A DNA stretch of 34,379 nucleotides from Candidatus Zhuqueibacterota bacterium (GCA_022616415.1 JAKEEU010000320.1:1-34379); one strand, 5' to 3'. Positions 1 through 8,080 are shown, numbered from the stretch's first letter. The notes: a model not told the origin generated them from the letters alone. Translations and numbers: made by a program.

Positions 1-986
1 GAGAACGTCGGCAAAGGCTTTTGATACCACGCGTCTTGCCGCACAGGCAGTTTGCCATCTTTAGCCAGTTGATGTGCCATCAACGTTACCAACGAAAACA
101 AGCCTAAAATCGACGGCGTGCTGCGCGCAATTGCCAAATCCGACCACTGCCGTTGGGTTTCAAAACCCAAATGGGCGCGAACTTCTTCATTGGTTTTTGG
201 ATTTTTTAAAACTTCTTCCAAGGTCGGCAACCGTTTGCCTTTCACGCGTGGTCGTCCCATCTGGCCGGGCTTTCGTGGCGGCGCTGGCTCATACAACGCC
301 GCATCCAAACGCAAGCGTGTGATCATGCAAATGGGTTCGGTGAGTTGTTGCGCGTTAAAAAGCAGTGAAATCGCGGCAAAACTGCCATCCGCGACGACTA
401 CCAAGAGACGATGCCGAAGCCATCGCCGCACTTGTAGCAACGTTTGCCACGCCCAGTCCGTGAGCTTTTTATGTTGGCGCTTGTAAGTTTTTGAGTAACG
501 TTCTGAAGGGGCCAACGGTGTTAAAAACGGTAAGGCTCACACTCGTTTCGCCCATGGGATCGTGACCAACAACATCAAACTCAACCACTGCAGACCACTG
601 GTTTTAACAAAGTGACTGTGACTGGAACGAACCGGATCGCGATAAATGCCTTTGGCTTTAATTTTCACGCCGCGCCGCCGTTCGAGGGTGTCGTCTAACC
701 CCACGATGATTGGCCCATGTGGTGCGAAAGCTGTCACTAACAAGCCAGGCAAAATCCGACTGGCTGCTAAACTCGACCAAACAGCGCGATTGAGCACGCG
801 ATGATAATTTTGAAAATGTTTTTCGGCGCTCAATCCCATGATTCGCAACGCGGCGGTCACTGTCCGTTTGCCGGTGGCAAGGATGGCGCCGACGAATAAC
901 ACTTGCGCTTGTGGCCAAATGCAATTGGAAAAGAGCGGTTCAAAAGCAACAACGAAGATAGAAAATTCTGGCGGCAGAGTAGACAA
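1..986 (-). pseudogene. IS701-like DDE transposase with internal TGA, 3' end beyond window
   Basis: The frame opens at a TTG at 986 and reads a typical IS701/DDE_5-type N-terminus (ILATGKRTVTAALRIMGLS, then HFQNYHRVLNRAVWSS). The first catalytic Asp is in VGLDDTLERRRG. At 537-539 a TGA stands where family members read Trp in the stretch PWAKRV-W-ALPFL. The same frame stays open to base 1 and still encodes VVVADGSFAA (second Asp) and ETQRQWSDLAI (probable catalytic Glu). This is a single nonsense change rather than a frameshift or decay, so inactivation looks recent, unless TGA is read through. The C-terminal residues lie outside the window. The family assignment is from remembered conserved blocks; IS4-superfamily relatives are possible. 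Confidence 0.85.
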
Positions 987-1040
987 TGGTCATTTCTCCG
1001 AATTGAGTATGACTATAATTTACTCTGCACTTTAGCATAT
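1..1040 (-). mobile_element. IS701-like insertion sequence, left part cut by window start
   Basis: The block holds a minus-strand transposase gene (see the pseudogene entry) and about 50 bases of non-coding end sequence. The right boundary is inferred, not seen as a clean terminal repeat. The CHAT-like reading frame that starts at about 1036 is preceded directly by a stop at 1033-1035 and by IS-end sequence, so the element should end between about 1030 and 1042. The other terminus lies left of the window, so no target-site duplication can be checked. Confidence 0.75.
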
Positions 1041-1467
1041 TCCATTCGATATTATCCACTTTGTCGGACATGGCACGATCGACGAGGCGAGCCAGAGCAA
1101 TTGCCTGGTCTTCGAAGGTTCAGGCGGTGAGCCGGATCTCGTCGATGCCGAGCGCTTGGGGCAACGCCTGCGGCAAATCGGTCCCCGTCTAATCTTGCTC
1201 AATGCTTGCGCCACCGGCGAGGGCATTGAAAAAGGCGCTTTCATCAACATTGGCCGCGAATTGCAGCGCACCACCGGCGCCGCCGTGATCGCCCAACAAT
1301 ATTCCATATCCGATCTTGGCGGCATCCTGCTCAGCGACGCTTTCTATAAAACCTTTGCAGAAACCCTCTCTCCCGAGCTTGCCCTCAACCGTGCCCGCCA
1401 AATCATTGCCGGCATCGGCGACACGCTGCCGAGCGACTGGGCCTCGCCGGTGTATTTTATTCGATGA
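1036..1467 (+). pseudogene. CHAT-domain protease-like protein, 3' remnant
   Basis: The open frame has no start codon and begins right at the IS edge with PFDIIHFVGHG, the catalytic-His block of CHAT (caspase HetF-associated with TPRs) domains. It continues through LVFEGSGG, an acidic DAERLGQRLRQ helix, and LILLNACATGEG, where the Cys is the expected nucleophile. The end (FAETLSPELALNRARQII, then DWASPVYFIR) is a normal CHAT C-terminus. Both catalytic residues are retained, but the N-terminal part of the domain and any TPR, sensor or other region are missing, presumably left of the IS. CHAT proteins act as peptidases in caspase-like and CRISPR- or gasdermin-linked defence modules; which role this one had cannot be said. 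Confidence 0.8.
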
Positions 1468-1610
1468 ATGAATGCAAAGTCGGGCTTGCCTATCGAATGT
1501 TTCGCTCATCGTCGTGCAATTTTTCTGCTTGCGTTCGGCCATCTTTTTGTGTATATTCAAATGAAAATTGACAAAAGTATAATCAAATAACTGTCATGGA
1601 GTGTAAGAAA

Positions 1611-1910
1611 ATGAAAGTTAATGTCCTTGTTCAAAATAATATACCCGAGGGTTATATAGCTACCGTGCTTGGATGGCCGGATCTGATGATCAAGGGAAAA
1701 ACTGAAGAAGAAGCACTTGACAATGTTCGTCACGCCGTGACAAGCCGGCTACAGCAAGCAAAAGTTGTGACTCTCGATATCCCGTTTGATGAGTCAAACG
1801 ACCCGTGGATGAAGTTCGCCGGCATGTGGGAAAATGATCCCACCTTCGATGATTTCATGGCGGAAATCGCTGCCTACCGGCGAGAACTTGATGAGCAGGA
1901 AGGGGTTTGA
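1611..1910 (+). CDS. HicB-fold antitoxin of a PIN-toxin module
   Basis: About 99 residues. The N-terminal 50 have the HicB/UPF0150-like pattern (GYIATVLGWPDLMIKGKTEEEALDNV), a partial RNase H-like fold. The C-terminal half (DPWMKFAGMWENDPTFDDFMAEI) matches the toxin-neutralising tail seen in antitoxins that precede VapC-type PIN proteins. An upstream in-frame ATG exists at 1596, but a GGAG lies about 8 bases before the ATG at 1611, so the shorter form is preferred. The stop TGA shares a base with the ATG of the next gene, a coupling typical of toxin-antitoxin pairs. It probably binds the PIN toxin and autoregulates the operon; no separate DNA-binding domain is visible. Confidence 0.8.
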   Translation: MKVNVLVQNNIPEGYIATVLGWPDLMIKGKTEEEALDNVRHAVTSRLQQAKVVTLDIPFDESNDPWMKFAGMWENDPTFDDFMAEIAAYRRELDEQEGV

Positions 1911-2326
1911 TGCTTTATATTCTTGACACAGATCACCTTAGTTTATTCCAACGCCGGCATCCTCAAGTTGTTGCTAAAATTCAAGCAACACCGCTGCCAC
2001 AGCGTGCGATTACAATTATCACGGTCGAGGAACAATTGCGTGGTCGTTTGAGTCAAATCAGAAATGCTCGTAATGCAGAATCACATATTCGCGCATGTGC
2101 AGCTCTGAACGACGCCATTCGGTTATTTGCAAGCATACGCATCTTGGATTACGATGAGGAGGCGAATTTGCGCTATGAAGCTCTTCGGCAAATGAAAATT
2201 CGCATCGGCAGCCAAGATTTGCGGATCGCCGCCATTGCCTTGGCCACGGGCAGCATTCTCGTGACTCGCAACCGCTCGGATTTTGAAAAAGTACCCGGCT
2301 TGATAACCGAAGATTGGTCGGTGTGA
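1910..2326 (+). CDS. vapC: VapC-like PIN-domain ribonuclease toxin
   Basis: 138 residues with the PIN-domain acidic residues in order: Asp in LYILDTDHLSLF at the N-terminus, Glu in ITVEEQLRGR, Asp in IGSQDLRIAAIALA, and the C-terminal TRNRSDFEKVPGL block. These coordinate Mg2+ for RNA cleavage; VapC relatives cut tRNA or rRNA. The ATG at 1910 overlaps the antitoxin stop (TGATG), which fixes the start better than the TTG three bases upstream. The context is a complete two-gene module next to an IS and a broken CHAT gene, as expected for an accessory spot. The target RNA is unknown. Confidence 0.88.
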   Translation: MLYILDTDHLSLFQRRHPQVVAKIQATPLPQRAITIITVEEQLRGRLSQIRNARNAESHIRACAALNDAIRLFASIRILDYDEEANLRYEALRQMKIRIGSQDLRIAAIALATGSILVTRNRSDFEKVPGLITEDWSV

Positions 2327-2398
2327 TATTAACCCCAAATTGTAAACCCACCCTTATCTTTGAATTTGCCAAATTCGTTACCTCCTAAAAGATGAGCT

Positions 2399-3091
2399 AT
2401 GTCCGCCGTCATTGTCTTCGCCCTACTGTTGACTTTCCAACAGCACAATCCTTCTTCTACCGCCCACAGCTCGAAATCAGTCATTTGCATCGACCCCGGC
2501 CATCCCTCCGAAGTGAGCAGCGGCGCCGAATTGCAAAATGGAACAACAGAAGTGCACATTGTATGGATGGTTAGCCTCAAACTACAAAAGTTGCTCAAGG
2601 CAGAGGGTTTTAAAATCGTGATGACGAAGTCAGAAGAAGATGAATTGGTGAAAAATAAAGACCGCGCGCGGATTGCCAATGAAGCCAAAGCCGCATTACT
2701 GGTGCGGTTGCACTGCGACGCGAGCCCAGACAGCGGATTTGCCATCTATTATCCCGACCGGCAGGGAAGCAAAGACAGCATCACCGGCCCTTCGGAAATG
2801 GTCATGCAACAAAGCCAACAAGCTGCGGAAGCGATTCACGCTGAGATGGCGAGGGTATTGAAAGATTTGCTAAAAGACGGCGGCGTGCGCGGCGATTCCA
2901 AAACGCTGATTGGCTCCAAGCAGGGCGCGTTGACCGGCTCGATTTTTTCGCAAGTGCCGGTGGTAACGATTGAGATGGTCGTGCTCAGCAACAAGTCCGA
3001 CGCAGAATTTATTAAGGCCGAGGAAGGGCAACGGAAAATGGCGCAGGCGATTGCGGCGGGGGTGGCGAGGTTTCTCAACAATCAAAAATAG
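2399..3091 (+). CDS. N-acetylmuramoyl-L-alanine amidase (Amidase_3)
   Basis: 230 residues. After a short hydrophobic N-terminus (about residues 3-13, probably a signal peptide or anchor, though poor in basic residues) comes an Amidase_3 fold. The putative zinc ligands are His35 in CIDPGH, Glu51, and His105 in VRLHCDAS, with Glu192 in VVTIEMVVLSN as the catalytic acid. Such enzymes cleave the amide between MurNAc and the stem peptide in the periplasm. An in-frame TGA lies directly before the ATG at 2399, so this start is forced, although no clear Shine-Dalgarno precedes it. The next gene follows after 11 bases, so the two form an operon. The domain is minimal, without SPOR, AMIN or LysM modules. 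Confidence 0.87.
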   Translation: MSAVIVFALLLTFQQHNPSSTAHSSKSVICIDPGHPSEVSSGAELQNGTTEVHIVWMVSLKLQKLLKAEGFKIVMTKSEEDELVKNKDRARIANEAKAALLVRLHCDASPDSGFAIYYPDRQGSKDSITGPSEMVMQQSQQAAEAIHAEMARVLKDLLKDGGVRGDSKTLIGSKQGALTGSIFSQVPVVTIEMVVLSNKSDAEFIKAEEGQRKMAQAIAAGVARFLNNQK

Positions 3092-3102
3092 AGGAGGTTG
3101 CC

Positions 3103-4260
3103 ATGTCAACTTCAAAACATTTCGTTTTCGGCGTTGTTTTTATTCTTTTGGCGTTGACCTCGAAGCTCAACGCCCAAACGGAGGCGTTCACCCAAAAATG
3201 GGAGCGGGTGAATTTTGCCGAGTATATTCTCGATCTTAAGGAGCTCGAAGGCTTATCACTGGTGGAATTGAAATACCTGCGCGGCATCGTCTTCGGCCGT
3301 CACGGACGGAGGTTTGGAGAGCCGGTGATTCAAGATTACCTGAATAGTCGCCCCTGGTACAAGCCAAACCCGAATTATAACCCTTCGGTGCTCAATCCGA
3401 TCGAGCGCAAGAACATGGACACCATTAAAGAGGCTGAATGGCGAAAGCATCCGCACATTGACCCGGGCGATTTGCGCTTTTACCGTGACCGGCTGATCAA
3501 GGAAGAAGAGCTTGGCGAGCACACCGAAGTCGAGTGGCGGATCATGCGCGCGGAGATCGAGGCGTTGCACGGGAAAACGTTCGACGATGCGCCTTGGCTG
3601 CAGCAATTCTTCGAGGAGCGCTACTGGTATAAGCCGAATTATGACTACGACCCCAGCCAACTCTCCGAAATCGAACGCCGAAACCTTGCCATGATTATTG
3701 CGGCAGCCAATAGGCAAAAGAAACTCGTGTTGGCCCCAGGTGAGATGGATAAGTTTCAAGACAAACTGATCACGGAAGACATGCTGAAGGGATTGGGATT
3801 GTATGAACTGCGGATATTGCGGAATGAAATCTATGCTCGGCGGGGCCGGCGTTTCCGCACGCCGTGGATTGAGCAATACTTCTACAGTCAGCCTTGGTAT
3901 AAACCGCTGCCGGATTTTCGCGAGCCGCAGCTTTCCGCCATTGAGACCAAGAATATCGCGACAATTGTCAACCTCGAAAACAAAATTCACGAGGAATTGA
4001 GCGCCAAGCCGATCTCGCAAGAGCTACTTCAAGGCTTATTCCTCGAGGATGCGCGCAAGCTGCGGAACGAAATCTATGCACGCCACGGCAAGGTGTTCAA
4101 AGACAAATGGCTGCAGAGCTACTTCGCCAGCTTTAAATGGTACAAGCCCGATCCAAGCTTCAGCGAAAGCGCGCTCAACGGAATCGAGCGCCAAAACGTT
4201 GCGACAATTCTCGCTTACGAACGCACTGCCGAAAGCGAGATGAGCCGGGTTGCGGCCTGA
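3103..4260 (+). CDS. Exported protein with four YARHG-type repeats
   Basis: 385 residues behind a strong GAGGAGG ribosome site. A signal peptide (FVFGVVFILLALTS, cleavage near LNA-QTEA) leads into four homologous repeats of about 65 residues, at roughly 47-108, 128-190, 220-283 and 303-368. Each has an L(R/G)xEIYARHGxxF-like helix, then a WYKPxPxY/F block and an IExxN(M/I/V)xTI helix. The signature varies: FGRHG, EALHG, YARRG and YARHG. YARHG is a presumed extracellular domain of unknown function; four copies in a short protein with nothing else is notable. It is co-transcribed with the upstream amidase, so a role at the cell wall, perhaps regulating or localising the hydrolase, is inferred but unproven. 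Confidence 0.82.
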   Translation: MSTSKHFVFGVVFILLALTSKLNAQTEAFTQKWERVNFAEYILDLKELEGLSLVELKYLRGIVFGRHGRRFGEPVIQDYLNSRPWYKPNPNYNPSVLNPIERKNMDTIKEAEWRKHPHIDPGDLRFYRDRLIKEEELGEHTEVEWRIMRAEIEALHGKTFDDAPWLQQFFEERYWYKPNYDYDPSQLSEIERRNLAMIIAAANRQKKLVLAPGEMDKFQDKLITEDMLKGLGLYELRILRNEIYARRGRRFRTPWIEQYFYSQPWYKPLPDFREPQLSAIETKNIATIVNLENKIHEELSAKPISQELLQGLFLEDARKLRNEIYARHGKVFKDKWLQSYFASFKWYKPDPSFSESALNGIERQNVATILAYERTAESEMSRVAA

Positions 4261-4270
4261 TGAGCGCACC

Positions 4271-4287
4271 ATCCCGCGTGACGGGAT
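4271..4287. terminator. Small hairpin after the YARHG gene
   Basis: ATCCCG and CGGGAT form a 6-bp stem with a 5-base loop, 11 bases past the stop codon. No clean T-tract follows, so its terminator role is weak. Confidence 0.3.
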
Positions 4288-4297
4288 AACAAATATA

Positions 4298-4361
4298 AAG
4301 TCGGACTGGCGCAGGAGAATGCTCAGAAACCTAAAAAGTTTTCTGTACCAATCCGGCTTTG
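4298..4361. repeat. AGTCGGACT-family palindromic element
   Basis: Outer arms AAGTCGGACTGG (4298-4309) and CCAATCCGGCTTT (from 4348) pair imperfectly. It sits between the convergent YARHG and KAP genes. Related elements are listed at 18452, 21985 and 22678. Confidence 0.55.
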
Positions 4362-4367
4362 CCCAAG

Positions 4368-6986
4368 CTAAACCGGTACCGCCTGATACCCATACTGCTT
4401 CCCTGCCTTTTTCAGCGGCGCCGGCGACTCACGAACCATCTGACAAACCTGGGCGGCGAGGCTGAAGTCTGCATCAATATCCGCTGGTGATAAAATATCC
4501 AAATGGCCGGCAAAGGCTTTGATCTCCTGAAATGCCTTGCCCTCGGCGGGGGTAATCGCAAGCTTGTCGAGCAGTTGCTCCAAAGGATTGAGCGCGGCGA
4601 GATCCTTTTTCGTTTCCACCAACAAATCGTCGATCAGCTCCGGCCAGCGCGCGCAGAAGATCAGCCACTTCACCAACTTGCGTTGCCGCTCAACCGGCCA
4701 CGTGATGCCCTCACGTTGCAAAATAATTTTCACCAGCCGGTGTACGTTGACCAGACGCTTGATCTCGCGCGGATTGTCCTCCAAAAACTCCTGATAATCC
4801 CCAAATGCCGCCAGCTCTTCGGCAGTATCCTCCACTTCTTTCAACTCCTGCCGTATGGGTTTTTGCAACAAGGTCAAATCAAAAGGCAAGAATCCATCGG
4901 CAGTCGTTTCGGCCTGGCCGGTTTCTCCCGTTTCGGGCTTTTCGTCTCGTTCGAGCTGTTGCTCGAGCTCTCGGCGCGCCGAAGCGCTGAACAACGTGCT
5001 CACCAGCGTGAAACGTTTTTCCGGCGGCGTCTCCGGCAGATGAAAAGAAAGCTGCACGATCTTGCGCAAATAGTTTTCCGGAAAATCGGCGGGCAAAGGC
5101 TCGTCCGCCTGATTCTGGCGATAATGCACGCGAATCGCCCGATGGATCATCTCCGTATCCATGCCGAGAAAAACGAAAAATTCGCTGTTGCCGAGAATGA
5201 GATTGATCGCCTGCAAAATCTCCATGATCTTCTCTTCCGAGCAGCGATCGAGATCGTCGATGTAAATCACCGCTTTGGGCCGTGGCGCGCGAAAGCGGTT
5301 GTACACGAAACGCAAATCGTCCATGACGCGATGCTGGTAGCCCATCTGCTCGCGGTAACTGGGAAGCTCGATATAATTCAAAACCCGCGCGCTAACCGGC
5401 CGCAAGACTTTCAAGAGGCGCCACGTAATGAGCCAAAGCAAAAACAGAATCGATCCGGTTGGCAGCAGCGTTTTCAAGAGATCACCCAAAGCCGGCAAAT
5501 CCTTGCCGGCGCTTTCGCCTGTCAAATTTTGGAATTTTGCCGCGCCGCCAAAGAGCAAATAAATTCCGACAAGTAAAGCAATTGCTATTGGCAAGAACAA
5601 ATTGAGCAGTAGCGCGGCGCGATGTTTTCTCCACGCGTAAACGACGCGCATCCTCATCCGTGCCGGCCAGGAAAGCGCGCGCTCCAGGCGTTCGCTGATG
5701 ACGCTGGCGAGTCCGGCCCAAATTTGTTTGGCATCTTCGAACTGCCAGGCGTTGAAACGAACCGTGAGCAGCTCTTTTGCCGCGGCGCGCTGCATGTCTT
5801 GCCACAAAATTTCACGCCGGTTGATGGCGCTGGCCAGATCGTTCGTCATTTGCGCCAGTTCCTTTTCACCGGCAACCTCGGCTTCTGCCTGCTTCCGCTC
5901 GATTGCTGTCTGCAGATCCGCCAACGTTTGCGTTCGTGTACTGCGATTGACATTGGCCCATTTAACCAGCGCGATGTCGATCAGCTCCATGAACGATGAC
6001 TTGCCTTTTCCCCACGGGCCGTGAATGCCGATGGTGAGCGGTGCTTGCGTTTGCGGGTGCAGCACGAAACGTCCCAGCGCTTCGGCATAAGCATTGATCC
6101 CCAAACGATCCTCGCGCGCAACGCGGTCACTGTGAATGGGCGGGAGTTTGTATTTGTAGAGACGCTCACTCGCGGTTGGCCCATCGCCGCTTCCCTCTTC
6201 AGGCAAATTGATTTCAAGAAAATGCGGATCGTTGGCAGGCAGGTGAAAATCTTCCGGCGCGCCCGCGAACACGAAGCCGGTACGCTCCGGAAGCTGCTGC
6301 CCGAACGCTTCCGTAATTTGCTTCCACTCCGATTCTTCGGCATCGGGGCTCTCGGGAAATTTTGCCGCTGGAGCCTTCGTTTGAAAATTCGACTCGGAAG
6401 AAATGGGGCGAGAGGCCGGGTCGTTAGGAAACTTTTCATCCGAGAACCGTCTCGAATTGACCTCCCCGAAGAGCACCAGGCGCGTTCCTGATGCGAGGGT
6501 TGTGCCGTCGGATAAAATCTCCCATAACTTGTCAAGCTGTTCTCGAGCCAAATTGCCTTTTTGCTCTTCCGGCCATTCAGCGATGAGACTGCTCAACGGG
6601 CCGCTCAAAAAACTTTGCCACGCCGAATCCGCCGGCTCGGGATGAATCTCTCCCAACAGGCCATTCGGCTCGCCGCGCTGAATTTGCCTGAGATCGGCGA
6701 TAAAAGCAGCCAGCAACGTTCCGAGCACGGCGTCAGATTGGAGCCGGTAGCGCGCGGTTAGGCAAGTGTTCCAGCTTTGTTCGGAAGAAAAGCAGAGCGA
6801 CTGAACGCTTTTGAGATTCTTTGCGCCACGCACCAAAACCACGAAGCCGTTGCGCCGCACTGCCAGGTTGCCGGTCGTATCCGACTTGCCGCGATTGTTG
6901 AGAATCGCGAGAAATTTTTCCTGTTCGCTTTCTTCAACCGGAGCGCGTTTTTGCTGCGCCTCGGTAAATTCGGGTGCGGTCGCCAT
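4368..6986 (-). CDS. Membrane-anchored KAP-family P-loop NTPase
   Basis: About 872 residues from the ATG at 6986; a TTG eight codons upstream (7010) is the alternative. Residues 1-300 match no domain I recognise and include a block near LPERTGFVFAGAPEDF. The KAP NTPase follows: Walker A GIHGPWGKGKSS at about 318-330, a coiled or charged insert, two transmembrane helices at about 453-478 and 502-520 inserted inside the NTPase domain as is diagnostic for KAP, and Walker B AVIYIDDLDRC at about 568-580. A helical C-terminal domain ends the protein. KAP proteins are STAND-like membrane-associated ATPases; some bacterial ones belong to anti-phage modules, but many have unknown roles. No obvious effector partner is adjacent, and the gene appears monocistronic. 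Confidence 0.85.
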   Translation of the reverse strand: MATAPEFTEAQQKRAPVEESEQEKFLAILNNRGKSDTTGNLAVRRNGFVVLVRGAKNLKSVQSLCFSSEQSWNTCLTARYRLQSDAVLGTLLAAFIADLRQIQRGEPNGLLGEIHPEPADSAWQSFLSGPLSSLIAEWPEEQKGNLAREQLDKLWEILSDGTTLASGTRLVLFGEVNSRRFSDEKFPNDPASRPISSESNFQTKAPAAKFPESPDAEESEWKQITEAFGQQLPERTGFVFAGAPEDFHLPANDPHFLEINLPEEGSGDGPTASERLYKYKLPPIHSDRVAREDRLGINAYAEALGRFVLHPQTQAPLTIGIHGPWGKGKSSFMELIDIALVKWANVNRSTRTQTLADLQTAIERKQAEAEVAGEKELAQMTNDLASAINRREILWQDMQRAAAKELLTVRFNAWQFEDAKQIWAGLASVISERLERALSWPARMRMRVVYAWRKHRAALLLNLFLPIAIALLVGIYLLFGGAAKFQNLTGESAGKDLPALGDLLKTLLPTGSILFLLWLITWRLLKVLRPVSARVLNYIELPSYREQMGYQHRVMDDLRFVYNRFRAPRPKAVIYIDDLDRCSEEKIMEILQAINLILGNSEFFVFLGMDTEMIHRAIRVHYRQNQADEPLPADFPENYLRKIVQLSFHLPETPPEKRFTLVSTLFSASARRELEQQLERDEKPETGETGQAETTADGFLPFDLTLLQKPIRQELKEVEDTAEELAAFGDYQEFLEDNPREIKRLVNVHRLVKIILQREGITWPVERQRKLVKWLIFCARWPELIDDLLVETKKDLAALNPLEQLLDKLAITPAEGKAFQEIKAFAGHLDILSPADIDADFSLAAQVCQMVRESPAPLKKAGKQYGYQAVPV

Positions 6987-7024
6987 GGAATAAAATATTT
7001 CTTGGAACAAAACATAAGAATTGG

Positions 7025-7155
7025 CGCAAAAATAAATTCACATTTTGGGGTAGTCCTGCCCCCTTGTGGGGCACTATTTCATGGCCGAATTTATTGGCTT
7101 GGACAGCCGCCCACAAGGGGCGGGGACTACGTGAAAATGTAAAGTTATTTTTGCG
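7025..7155. repeat. MITE-like 131-bp palindromic element
   Basis: The two ends (7025-7070 and 7110-7155) are imperfect inverted repeats of about 46 bases. Both begin CGCAAAAATAA, share ACATTTT, and close on CCCTTGTGGG / CCCACAAGGG. The centre of about 39 bases is unique and there is no ORF. It lies between the KAP gene and the two-gene unit at 7180-7912, so it may also form a large RNA hairpin. Confidence 0.75.
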
Positions 7156-7179
7156 TGAGCCATAAGTGCTGCTCGCCGG

Positions 7180-7626
7180 TCATTTGATGATCAGCAAAGT
7201 TGCCGTGGCAATGGCAAAAACCACGGTGGTGCCGCGAAAGAATTTAAGGCCGAAGTTCTTTCGCTTGAGCGCGCTTTCCGTTTCGTTGAGCGCTTTTCTC
7301 AGCTCATCCACCTCCTGCTTGCGGGTCTCGGCAATGCTGGTGGCCTCTTGAACCTGCTGCTCGAGATTTGTCACGCGACTATTGAGCACGTTGTTTTGCT
7401 CCTCCAATTGGCCCCACAAATCAAAAACCCGGGGCAGAACGCCGAAGCGAACGTTGCTCAATCTCTCCGCCGCCCGAATGGGAACCACGAAGCCGGTGTC
7501 GCCCTTGGTGTCGATGACCATCAACACGCTATCGGGTACGACTCGTGTCTGGGAGCGGAGGCAGGGGGTCACGAATAAGCTGATTAAGCTCGCGCAAAAG
7601 ATCAGTCGGTGTGCCTTTGTAAACAT
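7180..7626 (-). CDS. Exported coiled-coil protein with C-terminal TM helix, overlaps upstream gene
   Basis: 148 residues. The N-terminus is signal-peptide-like (LIFCASLISLFVTP, then Q-rich). A middle region around IDTKGDTGFVVPI precedes a long heptad-rich coiled coil (LEEQNNVLNSRVTNLEQQVQ onward). A hydrophobic segment closes the protein (TTVVFAIATATLLIIK). A GAGGG lies 7 bases before the ATG at 7626, supporting this start even though it is about 98 bases inside the upstream gene in another frame. I do not recognise a named family. The outline (exported, coiled coil, TM) resembles phage lysis or spanin-type accessory proteins found in Bacteroidota prophages, which is only an architectural analogy. 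No canonical lipobox is visible (VTPC). Confidence 0.6.
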   Translation of the reverse strand: MFTKAHRLIFCASLISLFVTPCLRSQTRVVPDSVLMVIDTKGDTGFVVPIRAAERLSNVRFGVLPRVFDLWGQLEEQNNVLNSRVTNLEQQVQEATSIAETRKQEVDELRKALNETESALKRKNFGLKFFRGTTVVFAIATATLLIIK

Positions 7627-7912
7627 TGAGGTCCCTCACGATTCTGGTGATGATTCGGGTGTTTTCACGAATGGCCAGCGCCAGCGAATCCGCGCGCCTT
7701 CGGTTGATTGCGTCTACTCGTTGCAGCGAATCAATGCGGCCTTGCCGCAGCCGGTTGATCGCCTCGAGCGAGTCGACGCGGCGGTTAAGCTGCTCGTTGC
7801 GCCGGATCAGCTCGTCGGTTTTTTGGTCGCCGGCGCAAGTGAATTTGAACAACAGCATGCCGCCAATAATGCCGACGGCCAAAAGCAGCAGCATCTTGGT
7901 GAGATCACGCAT
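7529..7912 (-). CDS. Small inner-membrane coiled-coil protein (Rz-like architecture)
   Basis: 127 residues from the ATG at 7912, which has an excellent GGAGGAAGG site; the frame extends upstream to 8041 but without support. Residues 6-26 (MLLLLAVGIIGGMLLFKF) form one TM helix. They are followed by a periplasmic coiled coil with regular RRxDSL/RIDSL heptads and a proline-rich end (DPLPPLPDTSRTR). Its 3' end overlaps the next gene by about 98 bases in a different frame. An N-terminal TM plus coiled coil, followed by an overlapping gene with an export signal, is the layout of phage Rz/Rz1 spanins. However, no holin, endolysin or phage structural gene is nearby. The function is unknown. Confidence 0.65.
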   Translation of the reverse strand: MRDLTKMLLLLAVGIIGGMLLFKFTCAGDQKTDELIRRNEQLNRRVDSLEAINRLRQGRIDSLQRVDAINRRRADSLALAIRENTRIITRIVRDLNVYKGTPTDLLRELNQLIRDPLPPLPDTSRTR

Positions 7913-8080
7913 CCTTCCTCCTTGCGTTGACGTGAACTGGATCAAAAAGCGGGTTTGGGGCTTCAACCCAAAATCGCGGTAACACAAAACGTTTAAAATT
8001 GTAATGCAATTGTTGCAGAATTGCAAGCATTTTTTTAGCATTCCGCATCCCCGTGCGTTGAAAGCTATAACTAATTCGAT

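Noticed and set aside
4503..5576. 357-codon frame antisense to the KAP gene
   Set aside because: It covers the Walker B and helical region of the KAP NTPase in reverse; no domain or ribosome site supports it.
7529..7912. Confirmed prophage lysis cassette
   Set aside because: Only the Rz/Rz1-like layout is seen; there is no holin, endolysin, capsid, tail or integrase gene nearby, and the amidase at 2399 is too far away and paired with another gene.
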